64,000 nt of DNA from assembly GCF_036346615.1 (NCBI RefSeq), contig NZ_CP107836.1:4526001-4590000 (forward strand), in the 5' to 3' direction. The notes beneath the pieces were generated by a model that saw nothing but the letters and a program-made list of their open reading frames with translations, was not told the DNA's origin and did no database searches. Below, one piece after another: positions 1-7,807 of this stretch (within the stretch, counting starts at the first letter, position 1; each line of letters begins with the position of its first letter). Source of the DNA: Streptomyces sp. NBC_00523. GTDB taxonomy: Bacteria > Actinomycetota > Actinomycetes > Streptomycetales > Streptomycetaceae. The position numbers were made by a program, and so were the translations under genes.

Positions 1-198
1 GGTGTGCAGCGCGGCGGCGTCCAGCAGCGCGGCGGCCGCTCCGTCCGGGCCGGTGCCGGACGCGCCCTCGGGCGGCCGGCGGTCCGTGCCGAGCAGGGCC
101 GAGGTGACCAGCTCCTCCCACGGCACGGAGGCGAGCGCGTCGGACGCGGTGGCCGCGCCCGCTGTCGGGGTGGCGGCTGGTGTGGTCGTACGGGACAT
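1..198 (-). CDS. DUF5691 family protein, N-terminal fragment
   Basis: Only the first 66 codons lie inside the window; the rest runs off the left edge. After a low-complexity Thr/Ala-rich start the protein reads SVPWEELVTSALLGTDRRPP, the characteristic opening of DUF5691 proteins as I know them. The ATG is preceded by a strong GGAGGGG ribosome site. The gene follows the SWIM gene on the same strand with a 29-base gap, so the two are probably co-transcribed. No function is established for the family. It recurs beside SWIM, MoxR, DUF5682 and VWA genes in actinobacteria, and the same neighbours are present here. Confidence 0.75.
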   Translation of the reverse strand, partial: MSRTTTPAATPTAGAATASDALASVPWEELVTSALLGTDRRPPEGASGTGPDGAAAALLDAAALHT

Positions 199-227
199 CG
201 CCCCTCCTCGGGAGCCGGACTACGGGG

Positions 228-1619
228 TCAGATGAGCGTGACGGTCTCGACGGGGGCACCCGTCCCGCCCGCGGTCCACGCCGCCAGCGGGTCGAAGCCC
301 CGGTGGCCGCACTCGCCGAAGACCGTGAGCGGGGCGCCGCCCGAGACCGCGACGAGCTTCCAGAGCGACGGGCGGTTCAGCGCGGCGGGGGCCACGGGCA
401 GGGCCTCCCGGCCCTCCGCGTCCACCAGCTGCCAGCCGTCCGGGGACGGCACCGGTATGACGTCGCGCAGGGTCACCGGCCAGGACTCCGCCCACGGGTC
501 GTCGCCCAGGGCCCGTCCGTACGCGGCGATCGCCTCGGCGGCCGTGACGCCCGGCGGAGGCGTCACGGCGGGCTCGGGGACGCCGAAGCGCTCGCCCAGC
601 TCGGCCCGGAGCTGCCCGGACCCCGGATGGGGCGTCAGCCCGGCGTCGATCGTGACGCCCACGGGCAGCGCCTGGGCGGGTGAGCGGCCCGCCGCCCCGA
701 AGGACAGCAGCAGCGCGGTGCGCCCCGACTCCTCCCCGTACAGCCAGATGCGGCGGGTGACGATCTTGCCCTCGGGCGTGTCGTACTGGGCGAGGACCAG
801 CCAGCGGTCGCGGACCGGGGGGCCCTCCGGGGAGGCCGGCAGCCCCACCCGGGTGCGGACCGTGGCCGCCAGCGCGGGCGGCAGCCGGTCGCGGCCCAGC
901 CAGGCCGAGTCCAGCAGATGGAGCAGCGCGCACTCCTCCAGGAGCCGCACCGGCCAGCCCGGACCGGACGCCGGGACGGCGCCCAGCTCCCGCACCCGGC
1001 CCGCGAGACCGGGCGCCTGCGCGTCGACCATGCGGGCCGCCGTCTCCTCCCACAGCCCGTACCCCGACTGCTCGGCCGCCGCGAGACCGCCCCGCAGCAG
1101 GTCGGTGAGCCGCTGCTCCAACTCCCGCGCGCCGCCCCCGATCCGCTCGGCGCGCTTCTCCGCCCGCTTGCGCGCGGCCTCCGGATCGGCGGGGCCACCC
1201 GCCCCCTCACCCCCGGCGGGCCGCGCCTTCGCCTCCGCACGGGCGCGACGGCCGTCCAGCCACTCCCGCGCCCAGTCCGGTGGCGACCCGGCGGGCACCG
1301 CCACATCGTCGGCGGCGCGGAGCAGCAGCAGCCCCAGCGCGTGCTTGCACGGGAACTTCCGGCTGGGGCAACTGCACTTGTACGCGGGACCGGTGGTGTC
1401 GACCACCGTCCGGTACGGCTTGCTTCCGCTGCCCTTGCACAGCCCCCAGACCGCACCCGTCCCGTCCCACCCGGTGTCCGACCAGGAGCCGGCCGCACCG
1501 AGCTTGTTCCCCGCCTTGCGTGAGGCGTCGTCAGGAGCCAGGGCCAGTACCTGCTCCACCGTCCAGCGCGCGGCCGAGGCAGCGGCGCCCAAGGGTTCTC
1601 CCCCGTCAGTCAGCAGCAT
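228..1619 (-). CDS. SWIM zinc-finger protein (YehQ-like)
   Basis: The product is 463 residues with a SWIM zinc finger near the N terminus: C82-x-C84-x6-C91-x-H93. SWIM fingers bind DNA or proteins. The remaining ~360 residues are Ala/Arg/Glu-rich without a motif I recognise. The ATG (MLLTDGGEP) is chosen because a complete promoter-like element ends only 7 bases before it, implying a leaderless transcript; there is no ribosome site before it. The reading frame stays open for another 165 codons upstream, but that extension would run across the promoter and into the divergent ATPase gene. It heads the leftward arm of the five-gene module and is followed by DUF5691. E. coli YehQ is a SWIM protein in the comparable yehLMPQ set. 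The biochemical role is unknown. Confidence 0.85.
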   Translation of the reverse strand: MLLTDGGEPLGAAASAARWTVEQVLALAPDDASRKAGNKLGAAGSWSDTGWDGTGAVWGLCKGSGSKPYRTVVDTTGPAYKCSCPSRKFPCKHALGLLLLRAADDVAVPAGSPPDWAREWLDGRRARAEAKARPAGGEGAGGPADPEAARKRAEKRAERIGGGARELEQRLTDLLRGGLAAAEQSGYGLWEETAARMVDAQAPGLAGRVRELGAVPASGPGWPVRLLEECALLHLLDSAWLGRDRLPPALAATVRTRVGLPASPEGPPVRDRWLVLAQYDTPEGKIVTRRIWLYGEESGRTALLLSFGAAGRSPAQALPVGVTIDAGLTPHPGSGQLRAELGERFGVPEPAVTPPPGVTAAEAIAAYGRALGDDPWAESWPVTLRDVIPVPSPDGWQLVDAEGREALPVAPAALNRPSLWKLVAVSGGAPLTVFGECGHRGFDPLAAWTAGGTGAPVETVTLI

Positions 1620-1626
1620 GCCAACG

Positions 1627-1652
1627 ACGTTAGGCCGCCCCACTGACAATCG
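1627..1652 (-). promoter_or_regulatory. RecA-NDp / PafBC-type DNA-damage promoter for the SWIM-DUF5691 arm
   Basis: Read on the minus strand the bases are TTGTCAGTG (1649-1641), eight spacer bases, then TAACGT (1632-1627). This matches in full the mycobacterial/actinobacterial RecA-NDp consensus TTGTCRGTG-N8-TAnnnT, used by the housekeeping sigma factor with PafBC for LexA-independent DNA-damage induction. The distance from the -10 element to the ATG at 1619 is seven bases, so the start site should coincide with the start codon and give a leaderless mRNA. The match is seen directly; activity and inducer are inferred from the known motif. Confidence 0.75.
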
Positions 1653-1683
1653 CCCTGACCTGCGCAAAGACCGATTGTCAGTG
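1641..1683. promoter_or_regulatory. 12-bp perfect inverted repeat shared by the divergent arms
   Basis: CACTGACAATCG (1641-1652) and CGATTGTCAGTG (1672-1683) are perfect inverted copies separated by 19 bases. The right copy gives a plus-strand TTGTCAGTG (1675-1683) followed after eight bases by CACGGT, a weak version of TAnnnT (A and last T match). So the same activator element may face both ways, strong towards the SWIM gene and weaker towards the MoxR operon. Alternatively the pair could be one dyad operator for a dedicated regulator. Confidence 0.65.
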
Positions 1684-1746
1684 CCATGGTGCACGGTGGA
1701 ACCACATCCGGCCGACCGACTCGGCGACCGATCCGGAGGGGGATCC

Positions 1747-2859
1747 ATGAGCGTGTCCGAAACCACCCAGGCGAGCGCAGGCGAGGCGCTGCGCCCGCAT
1801 GCCGAGGACGCCTTCGCCGACGAGCTGAAGGCGCTCGCGGCGGCCGACGACCGTCCCAGGCCCGAGCGTTGGCGCCTGTCGCCCTGGGCCGTCGCGACGT
1901 ATCTGCTCGGCGGCACCCTGCCCGACGGCACCGTCATCACACCCAAGTACGTGGGCCCGCGCCGCCTCGTCGAGGTCGCCGTCACCACGCTCGCCACCGA
2001 CCGGGCGCTGCTGCTCCTCGGCGTCCCCGGCACCGCCAAGACCTGGGTCTCCGAGCACCTGGCCGCCGCCGTCAGCGGTGACTCGACGCTGCTCGTCCAG
2101 GGCACGGCGGGCACCCCGGAGGAGGCCGTCCGCTACGGGTGGAACTACGCGCAGCTGCTCGCCAACGGCCCCAGCCGCGACGCGCTCGTGCCCAGCCCGC
2201 TGATGCGCGCCATGGCCCAGGGCATGACCGCCCGCATCGAGGAACTGACCCGCATCCCCGCCGATGTGCAGGACTCGCTGATCACGATCCTCTCCGAGAA
2301 GACCCTGCCCCTGCCCGAGCTGGGCCAGGAGGTCCAGGCGGTGCGCGGGTTCAACGTCATCGCGACCGCCAACGACCGCGACCGGGGCGTCAACGAGCTG
2401 TCCAGCGCGCTGCGGCGACGGTTCAACACCGTGGTCCTGCCGCTGCCCGCGACCCCGGAGGCGGAGGTCGACATCGTCTCCCGCCGCGTCGACCAGGTCG
2501 GCCGCTCGCTCGACCTGCCGCCCGCGCCCGACGGCCTCGCCGAGATCCGCCGCGTCGTCACGGTCTTCCGCGAACTGCGCGACGGCGTCACCACCGACGG
2601 CCGCACCAAGCTCAAGTCCCCCTCGGGCACGCTCTCCACGGCCGAGGCCATCTCCGTCGTCACCAACGGCCTCGCCCTCGCCGCTCACTTCGGGGACGGC
2701 GTGCTCCGCCCCGGGGACGTCGCGGCCGGCATCCTCGGCGCGGTCGTCCGCGACCCGGCGGCGGACCGGGTGATCTGGCAGGAGTACCTGGAGACCGTGG
2801 TCCGCGAGCGGGACGGCTGGAAGGACTTCTACCGCGCCTGCCGGGAGGCGTCCGCATGA
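1747..2859 (+). CDS. MoxR-type AAA+ ATPase (YehL-like)
   Basis: A 370-residue AAA+ ATPase of the MoxR type. Walker A is GVPGTAKTW at residues 92-100. A Walker-B-like ARIEELTR segment lies about 65 residues after it, with Glu-Glu where MoxR proteins usually have Asp-Glu. Sensor 1 is NVIATAND and the arginine-finger region is LSSALRRRF. MoxR ATPases act as chaperones that remodel partner complexes, typically with a VWA protein, and a VWA gene ends this operon. The ATG is preceded by a GGAGGGGG ribosome site. The frame is open far upstream, but that stretch overlaps the divergent SWIM gene and is not protein-like. The stop overlaps the next start (ATGA). E. coli yehL is the probable counterpart. 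Confidence 0.9.
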   Translation: MSVSETTQASAGEALRPHAEDAFADELKALAAADDRPRPERWRLSPWAVATYLLGGTLPDGTVITPKYVGPRRLVEVAVTTLATDRALLLLGVPGTAKTWVSEHLAAAVSGDSTLLVQGTAGTPEEAVRYGWNYAQLLANGPSRDALVPSPLMRAMAQGMTARIEELTRIPADVQDSLITILSEKTLPLPELGQEVQAVRGFNVIATANDRDRGVNELSSALRRRFNTVVLPLPATPEAEVDIVSRRVDQVGRSLDLPPAPDGLAEIRRVVTVFRELRDGVTTDGRTKLKSPSGTLSTAEAISVVTNGLALAAHFGDGVLRPGDVAAGILGAVVRDPAADRVIWQEYLETVVRERDGWKDFYRACREASA

Positions 2860-5213
2860 CCGGAACCCGTGCCGCGGGGCCGCTGCTGCTGGGGGTGCGG
2901 CACCACGGCCCCGGCTCGGCCCGCGCCGTCCGTGCCGCCCTCGACACGGCGAACCCCCGGGCGGTCCTCATCGAGGGCCCGCCCGAGGGCGACGCGCTGC
3001 TGCCGCTCGCGGCTGACGAGGAGATGCGGCCCCCGGTCGCCCTCCTCGCCCACGCGGTGGACGACCCCGGCCGGGCCGCCTTCTGGCCGTTCGCCGAGTT
3101 CTCGCCCGAGTGGGTCGCGATCCGCTGGGCCCTGGCCCGGGACGTGCCCGTCCGCTTCATCGACCTCCCCGCCGCGCACTCGCTCGCCATGGAGGCCGAC
3201 GACGCCTCCCAGGAGGAGCCCGACGCACGGCCCGTCCCCGTCGACCCGATCCGGGTGCTCGCCGAGACCGCCGGATACGACGACCCCGAGCGCTGGTGGG
3301 AGGACGTGGTCGAGCACCGCGTCCCCGGCAGCGGTGAGGCGGCCGGACCGCTCGCCGCGTTCGCCGCGCTCGGCGAGGCGATGACCGCGCTCCGCGAGGC
3401 GTACGGGGACGGCGGGCATCCCAGGGACGCGGTGCGCGAGGCGTACATGCGCATCCAGATCCGTACGGCGAAGAAGGAGTTCGGCGACGACTTCGCCGTG
3501 GTCTGCGGCGCCTGGCACGTCCCCGCACTCCTTGTGCGGACGACGCTCACCGCCGACCGGGCGCTGCTCAAGGGCCTGCCCAAGGCCAAGGCCGAACTGA
3601 CCTGGGTGCCCTGGACCCACCGCAGGCTCGCCCGGCACAGCGGCTACGGCGCGGGCATCGAGTCGCCCGGCTGGTACGAGCACCTCTTCGCCGCCCCGGA
3701 CCGCCCCATCGAGCGGTGGATGACGAAGGTCGCCGGACTCCTGCGCGACGAGGACCGGTTCGTCTCGTCCGCCCACGCCATCGAGGCCGTCCGGCTCGCC
3801 GAGACGCTCGCCGCGATGCGCGGCCGCCCGCTCGCCGGGCTCAGCGAGACGACCGACGCGATCCGGGCCGTCATGTGCGAGGGCTCCGACGTGCCCCTCG
3901 CGCTCGTCCACGACCGCCTCGTCGTCGGCACCACGCTCGGCGAGGTCCCCGACACCGCCCCCGCCGTCCCCCTCCAGCGCGACCTGACCCGGCAGCAGCG
4001 CACCCTGCGGCTCAAGCCGGAGGCCGACGAGCGGGAGATCGAGCTCGACCTCCGCAAGGACACCGACGCCTCCCGCAGCCGCCTGCTGCACCGGCTCCGC
4101 CTCCTCGGCATCGCCTGGGGCGAACCGGCCACGGGCCGGGGGAGCACCGGCACCTTCCGGGAGAGCTGGCGGCTGCGCTGGGAGCCCGAGCTGTACGTGC
4201 GCGTCGCCGAGGCGGGCGTCTGGGGCACCACCGTGCTCTCCGCCGCCACCGCCCGCGCCGAGTCCGACGCCCTGACCGCCACCGCGCTCGCCGAGGTCAC
4301 CGCGCTGGCCGAGCACTGCCTGCTCGCCGATCTGCCGGACGCCCTGCCCGTCGTGATGCGGGCCCTCGCCGACCGCGCCGCGCTCGACTCCGACGTCGGA
4401 CACCTCGCGGACGCCCTCCCGGCCCTGGCCCGCACCCTGCGCTACGGAGACGTCCGCGCCACGGACACCACCGCCCTCGGCGAGGTCGCGGCGGGCCTCG
4501 CGGAGCGGATCTGCGTCGGCCTGCCCCCTGCCTGCACCGGGCTCGACGCCGAGGGCGCGGAGGCGCTGCGCCGTCAGGTGGACGGCGTCCACACCGCGAT
4601 CGGGCTGCTCGCGGGAGCCGTCCCTTCGAGCGCGGACGGCCTGCGGGCGCGGTGGCGCGCGGTGCTGCACAAGCTCACCGTCCGGGACACCGTCGCGGGC
4701 GTCATCCGGGGCCGGGCCGCCCGCCTGCTCCTGGACGACGGCCACCTCGACCAGGACGCCGCCGCCCGGCTGATGGGCCTCGCCCTCTCCCCGGGCACTC
4801 CGCCGGCCGACGCGGCCGCCTGGATCGAGGGCTTCGTCGGCGGGGCGGCGGGCGGCGGCATGCTCCTCGTCCACGACGAACGGCTGCTCGCCCTGGTGGA
4901 CTCCTGGCTCACCGCGGTCCCCGCCGACACGTTCACCGACGTGCTGCCCCTGCTGCGGCGCACGTTCTCCGCGTACGAACCGGGCGTCCGGCGCACCCTG
5001 GGCGACCTCGTCCGGCGGGGCCCGGCCCCCGTCGGGGCGACCGTCGGCTCCCCGTCGGGGGCGGGCGCGACGGCCCCGGGCTTCGGGCCGGTCCTGGACG
5101 CGGCCCGCGCGGACGCGGTGGTCCCGGTCCTGCGCCTGCTCCTCGGCCTGGACGAGCGCCCCGCGACGGCCCCCGCGCACCACGACGACACACCCCTGGG
5201 GGAAACGGCATGA
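2856..5213 (+). CDS. DUF5682 family protein (YehM-like)
   Basis: A 785-residue soluble protein, translationally coupled to the ATPase by a 4-base overlap and to the next gene in the same way. It opens with a conserved-looking LLGVRHHGPGSARAV segment, then VLIEGPPEGDALLPL, typical of DUF5682 (E. coli YehM family). Around residue 220 it has a VVCGAWHVPAL segment. The HHGPGS and GAWH histidines could form an active site, but no enzyme activity is established for the family. No membrane segments or signal peptide are visible. Its constant position between a MoxR ATPase and a VWA protein suggests it is the effector or substrate of that pair. Confidence 0.85.
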   Translation: MTGTRAAGPLLLGVRHHGPGSARAVRAALDTANPRAVLIEGPPEGDALLPLAADEEMRPPVALLAHAVDDPGRAAFWPFAEFSPEWVAIRWALARDVPVRFIDLPAAHSLAMEADDASQEEPDARPVPVDPIRVLAETAGYDDPERWWEDVVEHRVPGSGEAAGPLAAFAALGEAMTALREAYGDGGHPRDAVREAYMRIQIRTAKKEFGDDFAVVCGAWHVPALLVRTTLTADRALLKGLPKAKAELTWVPWTHRRLARHSGYGAGIESPGWYEHLFAAPDRPIERWMTKVAGLLRDEDRFVSSAHAIEAVRLAETLAAMRGRPLAGLSETTDAIRAVMCEGSDVPLALVHDRLVVGTTLGEVPDTAPAVPLQRDLTRQQRTLRLKPEADEREIELDLRKDTDASRSRLLHRLRLLGIAWGEPATGRGSTGTFRESWRLRWEPELYVRVAEAGVWGTTVLSAATARAESDALTATALAEVTALAEHCLLADLPDALPVVMRALADRAALDSDVGHLADALPALARTLRYGDVRATDTTALGEVAAGLAERICVGLPPACTGLDAEGAEALRRQVDGVHTAIGLLAGAVPSSADGLRARWRAVLHKLTVRDTVAGVIRGRAARLLLDDGHLDQDAAARLMGLALSPGTPPADAAAWIEGFVGGAAGGGMLLVHDERLLALVDSWLTAVPADTFTDVLPLLRRTFSAYEPGVRRTLGDLVRRGPAPVGATVGSPSGAGATAPGFGPVLDAARADAVVPVLRLLLGLDERPATAPAHHDDTPLGETA

Positions 5214-6415
5214 CGGTCAAGGACACCGCCCACGACGAACGGCTGCGGCGCTGGCGCCTGGTGCTGGGAGCCGACAGCGAGGAGAGCACCGGCCGCGCTC
5301 TCACCGGCCGCGACGCCGCGATGGACCAGGCGCTCACCGCGCTCTACGAGAGCGGCGGACGGCCCGGCGGCCGGGGCGGCGGCGGACGCTCGGCCGGACT
5401 CGGCGCCTCCGCGCCCTCCGTGGCCCGCTGGCTCGGTGACATCCGGACGTACTTCCCCAGCTCCGTCGTCCAGGTCATGCAGCGCGACGCGATCGACCGC
5501 CTCGGCCTCTCCGCGCTCCTGCTCGAACCGGAGATGCTGGAGGCCGTCGAGGCCGACGTCCACCTCGTCGGCACGCTGCTCTCGCTCAACAAGGCCATGC
5601 CCGAGACGACGAAGGAGACCGCCCGGGCCGTGGTCCGCAAGGTGGTCGAGCAGCTGGAGAGGCGGCTCACCACCCGCACCCGGGCCACGCTCACCGGCGC
5701 GCTCGACCGCTCGGCGAAGGTCACCCGCCCCCGCCACCACGACATCGACTGGAACCGCACCATCCGGGCCAACCTCAAGAACTACCTGGAGCTGCCCGGC
5801 CGGGACGGCGCCGGCACGATCGTCCCGGAACGGCTCATCGGCTACGGCCGGGCCGCCCAGTCCGTGAAGAAGGACGTCATCCTCTGCATCGACCAGTCGG
5901 GCTCGATGGCCGCCTCCGTGGTTTACGCCTCGGTGTTCGGCGCGGTGCTCGCCTCGATGCGCTCGCTCCAGACCCGGCTGGTCGTCTTCGACACGGCGGT
6001 GGTCGATCTCACCGACCAGCTGGACGACCCCGTGGACGTCCTGTTCGGCACCCAGCTCGGCGGCGGCACCGACATCAACCGCGCCCTCGCCTACTGCCAG
6101 TCCCGGATCACCCGGCCGGCCGACACCGTCGTCGTGCTCATCAGCGACCTGTACGAGGGCGGCATCCGCAACGAGATGCTGAAGCGGGTCGCCGCGATGA
6201 AGGCGTCGGGGGTCCAGTTCGTGACGCTGCTCGCGCTCTCCGACGAGGGCGCCCCGGCCTACGACCGCGACCATGCGGCGGCGCTGTCCGCCCTCGGCGC
6301 CCCCGCCTTCGCCTGCACGCCGGACCTCTTCCCGGACGTCATGGCCGCCGCGATCGAGAAGCGCCCCCTGCCGATACCGGACCCGGAGACCGCCCCCACC
6401 AGTGGGAATCTGTGA
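5210..6415 (+). CDS. VWA domain protein with intact MIDAS (YehP/CoxE-like)
   Basis: A 401-residue protein. Residues 1-215 are a family-specific helical region with a Gly-rich linker (51-65). Residues 222-390 form a von Willebrand A domain. The metal-ion-dependent adhesion site is complete: D228-x-S230-x-S232, T287 in GGGTDI, and D313 in ISDLYEGG. VWA partners of MoxR ATPases dock on them and present or remodel targets. The start overlaps the DUF5682 stop by four bases, so all three genes form one translationally coupled operon. It is soluble with no export signal, so the complex should be cytoplasmic. Confidence 0.88.
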   Translation: MTVKDTAHDERLRRWRLVLGADSEESTGRALTGRDAAMDQALTALYESGGRPGGRGGGGRSAGLGASAPSVARWLGDIRTYFPSSVVQVMQRDAIDRLGLSALLLEPEMLEAVEADVHLVGTLLSLNKAMPETTKETARAVVRKVVEQLERRLTTRTRATLTGALDRSAKVTRPRHHDIDWNRTIRANLKNYLELPGRDGAGTIVPERLIGYGRAAQSVKKDVILCIDQSGSMAASVVYASVFGAVLASMRSLQTRLVVFDTAVVDLTDQLDDPVDVLFGTQLGGGTDINRALAYCQSRITRPADTVVVLISDLYEGGIRNEMLKRVAAMKASGVQFVTLLALSDEGAPAYDRDHAAALSALGAPAFACTPDLFPDVMAAAIEKRPLPIPDPETAPTSGNL

Positions 6416-6604
6416 CCGTAATCACCGCCCAGGTGTGATCTGCGATTTAGGGTCACACCGGCCTCGGGGATAACCTGCGAGATGGACATGCCGCGTATCC
6501 GGTCACCGTGTGCGCCTTCCTAGTGACACCGCAGTCACGTTGCCCCTCGCGGCACGCCCACGCAGAAAACCAACCGCGAGACCATTGATAAGGGACGGAC
6601 GCGC
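6416..6604. promoter_or_regulatory. Leader and promoter region of sucCD, with two inverted repeats
   Basis: This gap contains two dyads. GGTGTGA (6432-6438) pairs with TCACACC (6453-6459) across 14 bases and may end the upstream operon. GTGAC-accgca-GTCAC (6523-6538) is perfect and lies 67 bases before the sucC start, in operator position. The half sites resemble CRP-like GTGA/TCAC, but the spacing is two bases longer than the canonical CRP site, so the regulator is not named. No sigma-70 hexamer pair stands out. Confidence 0.45.
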
Positions 6605-7786
6605 GTGGACCTGTTCGAGTACCAGGCGAGGGACCTCTTCGCCAAGCACGGTGTACCGGTGCTGGCCGGTGAAGTCATCGACACGCCTGAGGCAGCCCGC
6701 GAGGCGACCGAGCGGCTGGGCGGCAAGTCCGTCGTCAAGGCGCAGGTGAAGGTCGGCGGCCGCGGCAAGGCCGGCGGCGTCAAGCTGGCGGCGAACGCCG
6801 ACGAGGCGGTCGCCCGCGCGACCGACATCCTCGGCATGGACATCAAGGGCCACACGGTCCACAAGGTGATGATCGCCGAGCTGTCGCCGGAGATCGAGGC
6901 GGAGTACTACGTCTCGTACCTGCTCGACCGCACCAACCGCACCTTCCTGGCCATGGCCTCGGTGCAGGGTGGCATGGACATCGAGGAGGTCGCGGAGAAG
7001 ACCCCCGAGGCCCTCGCGAAGGTCCCGGTCAACGCCGTCGACGGCGTCGACATCGCCAAGGCCCGCGAGATCGTGGCCCAGGCGAAGTTCCCGGCCGACG
7101 TGGCCGAGGGCGTCGCCGAGGCCCTGGTCACCCTGTGGGAGACCTTCGTCGCCGAGGACGCGCTCCTCGTCGAGGTCAACCCGCTGGTGAAGACCAAGGA
7201 CGGCCGCATCCTGGCCCTGGACGGCAAGGTCTCGCTGGACGAGAACGCCGACTTCCGCCAGCCGGAGCACGAGGCTCTCGAGGACAAGGCCGCGGCCAAC
7301 CCGCTCGAGGCCGCCGCCAAGGCCAAGAACCTCAACTACGTCAAGCTCGACGGCGAGGTCGGCATCATCGGCAACGGCGCCGGTCTGGTCATGTCGACCC
7401 TGGACGTCGTCGCGTACGCCGGTGAGAACCACGGCAACGTGAAGCCCGCCAACTTCCTCGACATCGGTGGCGGCGCCTCCGCCGAGGTCATGGCGAACGG
7501 CCTGGAGATCATCCTCGGCGACCCGGACGTCAAGTCCGTCTTCGTCAACGTCTTCGGTGGCATCACCGCCTGCGACGAGGTCGCCAACGGCATCGTCCAG
7601 GCCCTGGAGCTGCTCAAGTCGAAGGGCGAGGCCGTCACCAAGCCCCTCGTCGTGCGTCTCGACGGCAACAACGCGGAGCTGGGTCGCAAGATCCTCTCCG
7701 ACGCCAACCACCCGCTGGTCCAGCGCGTGGACACCATGGACGGCGCGGCCGACAAGGCCGCCGAGCTCGCCGCGGCTGCGAAGTAA
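6605..7786 (+). CDS. sucC: Succinyl-CoA synthetase (ADP-forming) beta subunit
   Basis: A 393-residue beta subunit of succinate-CoA ligase, which makes succinate and ATP/GTP from succinyl-CoA in the TCA cycle as an alpha-beta complex with SucD. It begins MDLFEYQARDLFAKHGVPV with an ATP-grasp domain (KAQVKVGGRGKAGGV near residue 45). A CoA-ligase domain follows, with FLDIGGGASAEVM and FVNVFGGITACDEVANGI towards the C terminus. Length is typical. The start is GTG, with AAGGGACGG about seven bases upstream. It is followed after 21 bases by sucD. Confidence 0.98.
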   Translation: MDLFEYQARDLFAKHGVPVLAGEVIDTPEAAREATERLGGKSVVKAQVKVGGRGKAGGVKLAANADEAVARATDILGMDIKGHTVHKVMIAELSPEIEAEYYVSYLLDRTNRTFLAMASVQGGMDIEEVAEKTPEALAKVPVNAVDGVDIAKAREIVAQAKFPADVAEGVAEALVTLWETFVAEDALLVEVNPLVKTKDGRILALDGKVSLDENADFRQPEHEALEDKAAANPLEAAAKAKNLNYVKLDGEVGIIGNGAGLVMSTLDVVAYAGENHGNVKPANFLDIGGGASAEVMANGLEIILGDPDVKSVFVNVFGGITACDEVANGIVQALELLKSKGEAVTKPLVVRLDGNNAELGRKILSDANHPLVQRVDTMDGAADKAAELAAAAK

Positions 7787-7807
7787 GGAAGAGGGACTCA
7801 GACCACC

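Noticed and set aside
4..1746. Long open frame upstream of and in frame with the MoxR ATPase
   Set aside because: It runs antisense to the SWIM gene, crosses the divergent promoter region and has no protein-like composition; the ATG at 1747 has a strong ribosome site.
2829..5183. Long antisense open frame opposite the DUF5682 gene
   Set aside because: A GC-skew shadow of the coding strand: Gly/Arg/Glu-rich with no motif. The plus-strand gene fits a known family and is coupled on both sides.
6523..6538. Canonical CRP site before sucC
   Set aside because: The half sites look right, but the spacing is two bases longer than the CRP dyad and does not fit the GTG-N6-GNCAC form, so I report only an inverted repeat.
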